Shown here: positions 56,893 through 64,000 of the stretch, piece after piece
Layout of the letters: each line of letters opens with the position of its first letter
How positions within the stretch are numbered: the first letter of the stretch is position 1
Origin: Gehongia tenuis
Lineage (GTDB): Bacteria; Bacillota; Clostridia; Christensenellales; NSJ-53
Length of the DNA stretch: 64,000 nt
Assembly: GCF_014384795.1 (NCBI RefSeq)
Contig: NZ_JACRSR010000001.1
Span: 558,001-622,000 of the forward strand
Direction of reading: 5' to 3'
Notes under the pieces: model-generated
The model's input: only the letters and a program-made list of their open reading frames with translations
What the model was told of the DNA's origin: nothing
Database searches by the model: none
Made by a program: the position numbers and the translations under genes

Positions 56893-58656
56893 CTAGACCT
56901 TTTTTACGGTGAAGAAGAAGTCGGCGCCGTGACCCTTCTGGCTTTTGACGGAGATTTCTTCGCCCAGATTGTCCATGACCTGCTTTGCGATGGACAGCCC
57001 GAGCCCCGAACCCACGCTCCGGCCCCGGCCCCGGGCCTTGTCCGCCTTGTAGAAACGCTGGAACAGGTAGGGCAGGGCAGTGGCGTCGATGCCCGGACCG
57101 GTGTCCTCCACGTGAATCTGGTAGGACGCTGTCCGCTCCTTTGCCGAGACGGTGACCCTGCCACCGGCGGGCGTAAATTTGAGGGCGTTGTCAAGAAGGA
57201 TCACCAGCACCTGCTCGATGCGGTCGGGGTTGCTCATGACCTCCATCTCTTCCGGAACGGACAGATCGAAAGCGATATCCCGGTCCTGGGCGATGGGCGC
57301 CATGCGGTCTTTGACGTCCTCCAGAAGCTCGGCGAGGTCAAAGGCCCGGGAGCTTTCGGCAAAGGCGCCGGACTGGAGCCGGGAAAGCTCCATGAGATCG
57401 TCCACCAGCCTGGACAGGCGCAGGGTCTCCTGATAGATGATGTTGATGTAGCGCAGCTGGTCGCCGGGATCGGTGACCATGCCCTCCCGCAGCGGTTCGG
57501 CCAGGCCGCGGATGGCGGTGAGGGGGGAGCGCAGCTCATGGGATACGTTGGCCACGTATTCCTGCTGCAGCCGCTCCATGCGCTTGGCCGCGCTCACATC
57601 CCGGATGAGCGCCACGGCGCCCTCGGCGTTGCCGAGATCGTCCAGGATGGGGGAGAAGGTGGCAAGAAGGGTGGCCTCGGGCAGCGCGAGGTTTCGGCTG
57701 GCGCTGTGGCAGTCCACCAGCACGCTGTAAAAATCTTCCCAGAACCGCTTGTCGTCCACCAAATCCATGGGTTCGGCCGGGGTGTCGGGGCTGCGTCCAA
57801 GAAGGGCGTGGGCCGCCGGATTGATATGGGTGATGGAGCCCTTGATGTCCACGGCGATCATGCCCTCGGACAGGCTGTCCAGGATGCTCTGCAGACGCTG
57901 CTTTTCCAGCTTCAGCGCCCGGATGGTGGCGTCCAGCTCCCGGGCGAGAACATTGAGGGAGTTGCCCAGCTGGCCGATTTCGCCGGACTGGGATTCATCC
58001 GCCCGGACGGAGAAGTTGCCGTCCGCCATGGCCAGGGCGATGTCCCGCATCCGGTACAGGGGCCGGATGATCCTGCGGGATACGAAGAAGGCGGCGCCGG
58101 CCATGATGACCAGCACGATGAGCGCCGAGGTGATGAAGGCCATGTTGAGGCCGCTGAACGCGGTGATGATCTCGGTGATGGGCTTAAAAAGAAACACCGC
58201 GCCGGCGGGGCTGCCGTCCCGCCCTGTGACCGGCGTGCCGATCATGAGATTGGAAAGCTTGTTGTAGCGCACATAGTCCACGTAGCGGAGCTCCTCGCCG
58301 GCCAGCACCCGGCTGATTTCCCCGGACATGTTGGCGGTGAAGGTCTCAATGTCGCCGATGCCCGCGACGCTCTCCGGCGCGGAGAGCACGTTGCCCTTCT
58401 CGTCGAGGATCACCACCGACGCGTCCAAAAAGGCGGAGTCGTTCAATAGATAGTTCAGCACATCGTCGCTTCGCTGGGTGTCCTGTCCGCACAGCCAGGC
58501 CAGCTCCCGGGTCTGGGGGACCAGGTCATAAGCCTTCGTGTTGATAAGAAGGCTTCTCGTGAAGGACATGAACAGCATGGTGGTCATGAGGCCCGAGAGC
58601 ATGAGGGTGATCACCACAAGCCAGAGAATGCGCCGGAAAAAGACGCTGTGAATCAT
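56893..58656 (-). CDS. Sensor histidine kinase (PhoR/WalK-like)
   Basis: A 587-residue membrane sensor. It has membrane segments at about 10-32 and 165-190 enclosing an extracellular domain, then a HAMP domain (RRIIRPLYRMRDIALAMADG), a PAS domain (about 250-350), HisKA with phospho-His in YVANVSHELRSPLTAIRG, and HATPase with DNALKFTPAGG and GSGLGLSIAKQ. Its start overlaps the response regulator stop by 4 bases. Plan and pairing resemble PhoR-PhoB (phosphate) or WalK; the signal is unknown. Confidence 0.93.
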   Translation of the reverse strand: MIHSVFFRRILWLVVITLMLSGLMTTMLFMSFTRSLLINTKAYDLVPQTRELAWLCGQDTQRSDDVLNYLLNDSAFLDASVVILDEKGNVLSAPESVAGIGDIETFTANMSGEISRVLAGEELRYVDYVRYNKLSNLMIGTPVTGRDGSPAGAVFLFKPITEIITAFSGLNMAFITSALIVLVIMAGAAFFVSRRIIRPLYRMRDIALAMADGNFSVRADESQSGEIGQLGNSLNVLARELDATIRALKLEKQRLQSILDSLSEGMIAVDIKGSITHINPAAHALLGRSPDTPAEPMDLVDDKRFWEDFYSVLVDCHSASRNLALPEATLLATFSPILDDLGNAEGAVALIRDVSAAKRMERLQQEYVANVSHELRSPLTAIRGLAEPLREGMVTDPGDQLRYINIIYQETLRLSRLVDDLMELSRLQSGAFAESSRAFDLAELLEDVKDRMAPIAQDRDIAFDLSVPEEMEVMSNPDRIEQVLVILLDNALKFTPAGGRVTVSAKERTASYQIHVEDTGPGIDATALPYLFQRFYKADKARGRGRSVGSGLGLSIAKQVMDNLGEEISVKSQKGHGADFFFTVKKV

Positions 58657-59348
58657 GGCGAGACCTCAAACTTATAGCCCACGCCGTACACCGTCTTGAG
58701 CGCCCAGCGGGGATTCTCCGGAAGCTTGCCCCGGATGCGCTTGATGTGGGTGTCCACGGTGCGGGTGTCGCCGATGAAATCATAGCCCCACACCTGGTTG
58801 AGAATCTGGTCCCTTTTAAAGACCTGGCCGGGGTGGGAGGCAAGAAGGTAGAGGATTTCCACCTCCTTCGGGGTGAAGGGCACGGGCTCCCCCGACAGGG
58901 TGACCTGGTACTGCTCCATGCTGATCTCAAGACCGTCGTAGCGCAGAGCGTCCGGCTTGTCGGGAGCCTGAGCACCGTCGTCCATGCGCCGGAGCACGGC
59001 CTTGATACGGGCCACCACCTCCCGGGGCGAAAAGGGTTTGACGATGTAGTCGTCCGCCCCGAGCTCCAGCCCGAGGACCCGGTCCATCTCCTCGCCCTTG
59101 GCGGTGAGCATGATGATGGGCACCTTCGAGGTCTTTCGAATCTCCCGGCACACCTCGGTGCCGGAGCGGCCGGGCATCATGAGGTCGAGAATGATGAGGT
59201 CGGGCGTGAGCGCCTCAAACTTTTCCAGTGCTTCAACGCCGTCCAGCGCCGAGGCGTAACTGAAATGCTCGGCTTTGAAATAAATCCCCAGTGATTCGTG
59301 GATCACCGGGTCGTCGTCGCAGATGAGAATCAAAGGCACGCGGTTCAT
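58653..59348 (-). CDS. OmpR/PhoB-type response regulator
   Basis: Partner of the adjacent kinase, 231 residues. The receiver domain (1-120) has the acidic pocket ICDDDP, phospho-acceptor Asp in LIILDLMMPG and Lys in DDYIVKPFSPRE. The winged helix (about 135-230) has FTPKEVEILYLLASHPGQVF and TVDTHIKRIRGKL. I chose ATG 59348 (MNRVPLIL), with GGAGGG about 6 bases upstream; the frame to 59378 adds unlikely residues. It overlaps the kinase gene by 4 bases. Confidence 0.95.
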   Translation of the reverse strand: MNRVPLILICDDDPVIHESLGIYFKAEHFSYASALDGVEALEKFEALTPDLIILDLMMPGRSGTEVCREIRKTSKVPIIMLTAKGEEMDRVLGLELGADDYIVKPFSPREVVARIKAVLRRMDDGAQAPDKPDALRYDGLEISMEQYQVTLSGEPVPFTPKEVEILYLLASHPGQVFKRDQILNQVWGYDFIGDTRTVDTHIKRIRGKLPENPRWALKTVYGVGYKFEVSP

Positions 59349-59447
59349 GTACTTCCCTCCAGGATGATCAAATTGCATACATTATAGCATAGGATGGCCC
59401 GAAAAACATCAAGGGGCCTGAAAGGCCGCCATACCGGGAAAAATGAT

Positions 59448-59476
59448 TTGCAAAGGTCAGGGTGATATGGTACACT
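59448..59476 (+). promoter_or_regulatory. Sigma-A-type promoter of the tig-clpP-clpX run
   Basis: TTGCAA (59448-59453) and TACACT (59471-59476) are 17 bases apart, about 75 bases before tig. A small hairpin (CCGCGGC / GCCGTGG) at about 59500-59519 lies in the leader. Confidence 0.65.
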
Positions 59477-59551
59477 TATTCAGATCAGAAACTATCCGTC
59501 CCGCGGCCTAGAGCCGTGGGGTTTGCGTTAAAAGATTGAAGGGGGTTCGTC

Positions 59552-60877
59552 ATGAAATCGACCATTGAAAAGCTGGACAAGAACGACGTTAAACTGAATG
59601 TGGAGATTGAGGGTGAAGTCTTCAAGGAGGCCGTCACCCGCGCCTACCGCAAAAATGTGAAGGATATTATGATTCCGGGATTCCGCCGGGGCAAGGCGCC
59701 CCAGCATGTCATCGAGATGCATTACGGTAAAGACGTGTTCTATGATGAGGCCTTGAACGATGTGGTGCCGGAAGCCTACGACGCCGCTGTGGAGGAGAAT
59801 GAGCTCTTCCCGGTGGACCGCCCCAATATCAGTGTGGAGAAATACTCCCCGGAGGAGGGTGTGGTTTTTACCGCCATCGTTACCGTAAAGCCCGAGGTAA
59901 AGCTGGGCGCTTACAAGGGTATAGAAGTGGAAAGGGTTTCGTATACTGTTACGGATGAGGACGTGGATCGCCAGCTCAAGGCGGCTCAGGACCGGGTTGC
60001 CCGCTGGGTGGACGTCACGGACAGGCCTGTGGAGAACGGCGACCGGGTGGTCCTTGATTTTGAGGGCTATGTGGACGGCGAGAAGTTTGAGGGCGGCGCC
60101 GCTGAGAACCACACGCTGGATGTGGGCAGTGGTCAGTTCATTCCCGGCTTCGAGGAGCAGCTGGTGGGTATGAAGGTGGACGAGGAGAAGGACGTCACCG
60201 TCACTTTCCCCGAGGAATACCATGCCAAGGAGCTCGCTGGAAAGCCGGCGGTCTTCAAGTGCAAGATCCACAGCATCAAAGTGAAGGAGCTGCCCGAGCT
60301 GGACGACGAATTCGCCAAGGATGTGAGCGAATTTGATACGCTGGACGCCTACAAGGCCGATATCCAAAAGCATCTTGAAGAGGATGCGGAGCGCCGCACT
60401 AACCTCGATCAGGAGAGCCTTATCATCCAGGAAGTGGTCAAAAACGCCGAAATCGACGTTCCGGACTGCATGGTGGAGCGTGCCCAGGACCGCATGGTGC
60501 AGGAGGCGCGGTTCCGTCTGTCCTATCAGGGCATCAAGCTGGAGGATTACCTCACCATGATCGGTTCCTCCATCGAGGATTTCAAGGCCACCCAGAAGGA
60601 CGAGGCTTTGAACCGGGTGAAGGTGCAGCTGACGCTCGAAGCCATTGAGAAGGCCGAGGAGATCGTGGTCACCGAGGAGGATCTCAAGGCCGAAATGAAG
60701 AAGGTCGCGGATAGTATGGGCAAACCGGTGGAAGAGTATGAAAAGAGCCTCCGGGATGAGGACCGCGAGTATATGGAGGATGAGATCAAGTATCAAAAGG
60801 TCATCGATCTTTTGAAGGATAACGCCGCTTTGGTGGAACCCAAGGCGGACAAGGAAGGTCAAAAAGAGGAGGCCTAA
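59552..60877 (+). CDS. tig: Trigger factor
   Basis: Ribosome-bound chaperone for nascent chains, 441 residues. The N-terminal ribosome-binding domain has the signature GFRRGKAPQHVIEMHYG. The FKBP-type prolyl isomerase domain (about 150-240) includes GDRVVLDFEGYVDGEKFEGG, SGQFIPGFEEQLVGM, and VTFPEEYHAKELAGKPAVF. The C-terminal helical arms form the chaperone cavity. Followed by clpP after 28 bases, a standard cluster. Confidence 0.97.
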   Translation: MKSTIEKLDKNDVKLNVEIEGEVFKEAVTRAYRKNVKDIMIPGFRRGKAPQHVIEMHYGKDVFYDEALNDVVPEAYDAAVEENELFPVDRPNISVEKYSPEEGVVFTAIVTVKPEVKLGAYKGIEVERVSYTVTDEDVDRQLKAAQDRVARWVDVTDRPVENGDRVVLDFEGYVDGEKFEGGAAENHTLDVGSGQFIPGFEEQLVGMKVDEEKDVTVTFPEEYHAKELAGKPAVFKCKIHSIKVKELPELDDEFAKDVSEFDTLDAYKADIQKHLEEDAERRTNLDQESLIIQEVVKNAEIDVPDCMVERAQDRMVQEARFRLSYQGIKLEDYLTMIGSSIEDFKATQKDEALNRVKVQLTLEAIEKAEEIVVTEEDLKAEMKKVADSMGKPVEEYEKSLRDEDREYMEDEIKYQKVIDLLKDNAALVEPKADKEGQKEEA

Positions 60878-60905
60878 CGCTTCCCAGAAAGGAAACGGTG
60901 TTTAG

Positions 60906-61493
60906 ATGAATTTAGTCCCCATGGTGATCGAACAGACCAATCGCGGTGAGAGGTCTTACGATATCTATTCCCGTCTGCTCAAGGATCGGATCATTTTCCT
61001 GGGCGGGGAGATCAACGACGACACGGCCAACCTGGTGGTGGCCCAGCTTTTGTTCCTCGAGGGAGAGGATCCCGATAAGGACATCAACCTTTATATCAAC
61101 AGCCCCGGCGGTTCCATCACCGCGGGTATGGCGATCTATGACACGATGCAGTACATCAAGGCCGACGTGTCCACCATCTGCGTGGGCATGGCCGCGTCCA
61201 TGGCGGCTTTCCTCATGGCCGCTGGCGTGAAGGGCAAAAGAAAGGCTCTCCCCAACAGCGAGATCATGATCCATCAGCCCCTCGGCGGCGCCCAGGGCCA
61301 GGCCACCGATATCCTGATTCATGCCGAACATATCCGCAGGATTAAGGATAGAATGAATCAGATCCTGGCGGACCGCACCGGTCAGCCCCTGGAGAAAATC
61401 CAGGAGGATGTGGAGAGGGATTTCTTCATGACCGCGGAGATGGCCAAGGAATACGGCATTGTGGACGAGATCATCCCGCCCCGCAAGGCCTAA
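60906..61493 (+). CDS. clpP: ATP-dependent Clp protease proteolytic subunit
   Basis: Serine protease forming a barrel that degrades substrates unfolded by ClpX and other ATPases. The 195-residue protein has the full triad: Ser98 in GMAASMAAF, His123 in [10 protein letters not shown] and Asp172 in ERDFFM. The start [20 protein letters not shown] includes the propeptide and processing site region. It lies between tig and clpX and is probably co-transcribed with both. Confidence 0.98.
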   Translation: MNLVPMVIEQTNRGERSYDIYSRLLKDRIIFLGGEINDDTANLVVAQLLFLEGEDPDKDINLYINSPGGSITAGMAIYDTMQYIKADVSTICVGMAASMAAFLMAAGVKGKRKALPNSEIMIHQPLGGAQGQATDILIHAEHIRRIKDRMNQILADRTGQPLEKIQEDVERDFFMTAEMAKEYGIVDEIIPPRKA

Positions 61494-61513
61494 AGGAATC
61501 GAGGTGTTTTTCG

Positions 61514-62815
61514 ATGAAAGGTTATGAAGAGGAAAAGCAGGTTCGCTGCTCGTTCTGCAATAAGGCCCAGGAGCAGGTTCGCCGCATCGTGGCGGGCCCC
61601 GGGGTGTATATCTGCGACGAGTGCATCGAGCTTTGCCAGGAAATTATAGAGGAAGATTTTGCGGAACCCATGGAAATGGATCTGCAGAACATCCTGAAGC
61701 CAGCGGAGATCATGAAGATTCTGGACCAGTACATTGTGGGCCAGGAGAGCGCCAAGAAGTCGCTGGCAGTTGCCATGTATAACCACTATAAGCGCATTCG
61801 CAAGAGCGAGAAGACGGCGGACACCAAGGACGATGTGGAGCTGCAAAAAAGCAACGTCATCATGCTGGGACCCACCGGCTGCGGCAAGACCTATCTCGCC
61901 CAGACCATGGCGCGGATTTTGAACGTGCCCTTTGCCATTGCGGACGCCACCTCCCTGACGGAGGCGGGCTACGTGGGCGAGGACGTGGAGAACATTCTGC
62001 TCAAACTCATTCAGGCGGCTGATTACAACGTGGAGAAGGCCGAGCAGGGCATCATCTACATCGACGAGATCGACAAGATCGCCCGGAAGAGCGAGAATCC
62101 CTCCATCACCCGGGACGTGTCCGGCGAGGGCGTGCAGCAGGCGTTGCTGAAGATCTTGGAGGGCACGGTGGCCAGCGTTCCGCCCCAGGGCGGCCGCAAG
62201 CACCCCCATCAGGAGTTCATTCAGATCGACACCACCAACATCCTGTTCATCTGCGGCGGTGCCTTTGACGGCATCGAAAAGATCATCGAGAACCGCATGG
62301 GCAAGAAGACCCTGGGCTTTGGCGCCGAGGTGGCCAGTCATAAGGAACGGGATCTGGGTCAGCTTTTGAAGAACATCCTCCCCGAGGATCTCTTGAAATT
62401 CGGACTCATTCCCGAGTTCGTGGGACGGCTGCCCATCACGGTGACGCTGGAGTCTCTGGACGAGGCGGCGCTGGTGAAGATTCTGAGCGAGCCCAAGAAC
62501 GCGCTCATCAAGCAGTATCAAAAGCTTTTCGATCTCGACGGCGTGACGCTGGAGTTCGAGGAGGACGCTCTTCGGGCCGTGGCGCAAAAGGCCATCGCCA
62601 GAAAGACTGGCGCTCGGGGACTCCGGTCCATCCTGGAGGAGTCCATGCTGGACCTCATGTACGATATCCCTTCCCGGGACGACGTGGACCGCTGCGTCAT
62701 TACCAAGGCGTGCATCGAGGGTACAGGCAAGCCAAAGCTTGTCGTCTCCGAGATCGCCAAGGCCAAGAAGGCCGCCAAGAAACCCCGGGAAAAACGTCAG
62801 CCGGAGGTTTCCTAA
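61514..62815 (+). CDS. clpX: ATP-dependent Clp protease ATP-binding subunit ClpX
   Basis: AAA+ unfoldase that feeds ClpP, 433 residues. The N-terminal zinc domain has Cys12, Cys15, Cys34 and Cys37. The ATPase has Walker A GPTGCGKT near residue 119, Walker [12 protein letters not shown], the pore loop GYVGEDVE and the ClpP-binding LGF loop (KTLGFGAEV). Sensor and arginine-finger regions [15 protein letters not shown] and [10 protein letters not shown] are intact. ATG 61514 follows GAGGTG. Confidence 0.98.
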   Translation: MKGYEEEKQVRCSFCNKAQEQVRRIVAGPGVYICDECIELCQEIIEEDFAEPMEMDLQNILKPAEIMKILDQYIVGQESAKKSLAVAMYNHYKRIRKSEKTADTKDDVELQKSNVIMLGPTGCGKTYLAQTMARILNVPFAIADATSLTEAGYVGEDVENILLKLIQAADYNVEKAEQGIIYIDEIDKIARKSENPSITRDVSGEGVQQALLKILEGTVASVPPQGGRKHPHQEFIQIDTTNILFICGGAFDGIEKIIENRMGKKTLGFGAEVASHKERDLGQLLKNILPEDLLKFGLIPEFVGRLPITVTLESLDEAALVKILSEPKNALIKQYQKLFDLDGVTLEFEEDALRAVAQKAIARKTGARGLRSILEESMLDLMYDIPSRDDVDRCVITKACIEGTGKPKLVVSEIAKAKKAAKKPREKRQPEVS

Positions 62816-62826
62816 GCCGTTCATGC

Positions 62827-62854
62827 AAAGCGCCGCCTTATGCGGCGCTTTTTT
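62827..62854 (+). terminator. Terminator after clpX
   Basis: AAAGCGCCGC / GCGGCGCTTT with a 5-base loop and more T residues, 11 bases after the stop. Confidence 0.9.
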
Positions 62855-62913
62855 GCCGAAAAATTCTGCAGCGCTTTTGCCAGCGGCAGAAGAATTGCCG
62901 GGAGGAGACGTAG

Positions 62914-63333
62914 ATGAAGATCGAAGTTTTGGATTTAAAGGATCTGGCCGCGTACAAGGCGCTCATGGATGACTGTTTCGGCGGGAGCAATCCGCTGGAG
63001 CGGTATCAGCAGTATGCGAACCGGGCAGGCTACACCATTTGGGCTGCAAAGGATGGAGAGAGGATCGTAGGCAGCGTCACCACCTATGCCATCGACCTTT
63101 TTACCTTTGATTTTCAGCCCTGCCTTATGCTCTTCAATGTGGCGGTGCTGGGCGCATACCGAAAACAGGGGATTGGCAGGCGCCTGCTGGAGCTGGTTAT
63201 CGACAAAGCGAGAAAGGATGGTTTTCGATCCATCTCCCTGACCTGTTTGGACGACGCTTATCCGGCGCACCGGCTCTACGAAAGCGTGGGCTTCAAAAGA
63301 GCAAGCAGCCTCAAATATGACCTCAAACTGTAA
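62914..63333 (+). CDS. GNAT-family N-acetyltransferase
   Basis: A 139-residue acetyltransferase of unknown substrate. The acetyl-CoA-binding motif A is visible: LFNVAVLGAYRKQGIGRRLL (pattern Q/R-x-x-G-x-G/A), followed by ISLTCLDDAYPAHRLYESVG and FKRASSLKYDLKL. ATG 62914 is preceded by GGGAGGAGA. It has its own terminators on both sides, so it is a single-gene transcript between clpX and lonB. Confidence 0.9.
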   Translation: MKIEVLDLKDLAAYKALMDDCFGGSNPLERYQQYANRAGYTIWAAKDGERIVGSVTTYAIDLFTFDFQPCLMLFNVAVLGAYRKQGIGRRLLELVIDKARKDGFRSISLTCLDDAYPAHRLYESVGFKRASSLKYDLKL

Positions 63334-63340
63334 ACGATCC

Positions 63341-63372
63341 AAAGGGCGCCGCTTTTGTGCGGCGCTTTTTTT
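63341..63372 (+). terminator. Terminator after the GNAT gene
   Basis: GCGCCGC / GCGGCGC with a TTTTGT loop and a run of seven T residues. Confidence 0.88.
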
Positions 63373-63453
63373 GATGGGGAATTCCACCATGGATAAATGG
63401 ATGCCGCCCACAAATAATAGGATGGAATTACTTTAGAAATGAGGGTGAAAAAA

Positions 63454-64000
63454 GTGGGCGGACTAACCATTGCGGCCATGGTGATCCAGTTGTTCTTCTC
63501 GATCATCATCGGCCTGTATTTTTATAATCAGCTGAAAAGCCAGCAGGGCACCAAAACAGCGGTGGAGAAGGAATCGAGACGGGAGCTGGAGCGGCTGAGG
63601 CGAATGCGCCAGCGCTCCCTTACCGAGCCGCTGTCGGAAAAAACCCGGCCCCGGACCTTTCAGGATATCGTGGGGCAGAAGGAGGGAATTGTCTCCCTCA
63701 AGGCGGCCCTTTGCGGGCCCAATCCCCAGCATGTGATCATCTACGGACCGCCGGGGGTGGGCAAAACCTGCGCGGCCCGGCTGGTCCTCCAGGAGGCGCA
63801 AAAGACCGAAGGGTCCCCCTTCAAGGCGGACGCCAAATTCGTGGAGATGGACGCGACCTGCGTGCGCTTCGACGAGAGGAGCATCGCCGATCCCCTGATC
63901 GGCTCGGTACACGACCCCATCTACCAGGGCGCCGGCGCCATGGGCATGGCGGGCATCCCCCAGCCCAAGCCCGGCGCGGTGACGAAAGCCCACGGCGGCA
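63454..64000 (+). CDS. lonB: Lon-type protease LonB, N-terminal part (3' truncated by window edge)
   Basis: Forespore-associated Lon-type protease in Bacillus. From GTG 63454 (GAGGGTG about 7 bases upstream) the frame is open to the window end (182 codons). It has an N-terminal membrane helix (IAAMVIQLFFSIIIGLYFY), then SLTEPLSEKTRPRTFQDIVG and the Walker A YGPPGVGKTCAARLVLQE, and HDPIYQGAGAMGMAGIPQPK, all as in LonB. The protease domain lies outside the window. An upstream ATG (63439) is possible. tig-clpX-lonB is also the Bacillus order. Confidence 0.94.
   Translation, partial: MGGLTIAAMVIQLFFSIIIGLYFYNQLKSQQGTKTAVEKESRRELERLRRMRQRSLTEPLSEKTRPRTFQDIVGQKEGIVSLKAALCGPNPQHVIIYGPPGVGKTCAARLVLQEAQKTEGSPFKADAKFVEMDATCVRFDERSIADPLIGSVHDPIYQGAGAMGMAGIPQPKPGAVTKAHGG

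Overview
The window is chromosome of a spore-forming Firmicute of the class Clostridia with a GC-rich, strongly GC-biased-codon genome. The evidence is the block rsgA-rpe-thiN-spoVM-rpmB-asp23-fakA-recG (the order known from Bacillus subtilis), two alpha/beta-type SASP genes, a cotJABC spore-coat operon, queH, and a tig-clpP-clpX-lonB cluster. The exact genus cannot be read from the sequence.

Layout. 1-6.6 kb: ribosome biogenesis, pentose-phosphate, thiamine and sporulation genes, rpmB, asp23/fakA and recG. 6.7-7.1 kb: two SASP genes. 7.2-12.1 kb: a his operon (hisZ-hisG-hisD-hisB-hisA-hisIE) behind a consensus promoter that overlaps an 18-bp dyad; hisC, hisH and hisF are absent. 12.2-12.6 kb: five tRNA genes (Val, Asp, Phe, Gly, Cys). 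12.7-13.3 kb: queH. 13.4-21.0 kb: one 2550-codon reading frame that looks like two adjacent PAS/hybrid histidine kinase genes fused by a 1-bp frameshift. 21.1-22.3 kb: an Atg22/UMF1-type MFS transporter. 22.5-54.1 kb: the cotJ operon, whose third gene is split in three. 54.2-59.3 kb: a flavin/PNPOx-family protein, an ion transporter, a USP-like protein and a two-component system. 59.5-64 kb: tig, clpP, clpX, a GNAT gene and the start of lonB.

The most striking structure is cotJC (manganese-catalase-like coat protein). It lies in three pieces: 22978-23171, 28453-28665 and 53977-54142. The first gap holds a 5281-bp element: a serine recombinase beside the left junction, a small ORF, and a PucR-type regulator, a D-2-hydroxyacid dehydrogenase and a carbamoylase-type amidohydrolase, all with host-like base composition. 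The second gap holds a 25,311-bp, AT-richer Tn916-family integrative and conjugative element (ICE) with a TndX-like large serine recombinase, an arsenic-resistance operon and an LPXTG-like adhesin. At both gaps, joining the flanks at a GA dinucleotide restores the conserved family sequence (GTEELAHLEMI and EDMAAEQKARATYEH) and gives a 190-codon protein. In both cases the joined element ends form a dyad centred on that same GA. This suggests two excisable insertions in one late sporulation gene, comparable to skin in sigK or SP-beta in spsM; excision during sporulation is an inference.

The ICE, read mostly on the minus strand, carries homologues of Tn916 orf23, 22, 21, 20 (MobT), 19, 18 (ArdA, here twice), 17, 16, 15, 14, 13, 9, 8 and 7. 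The ars genes (arsR, arsP, thioredoxin-like, acr3, arsC and a KTR-type small protein) sit between the orf13 and orf9 homologues, the region that carries tetM in Tn916.
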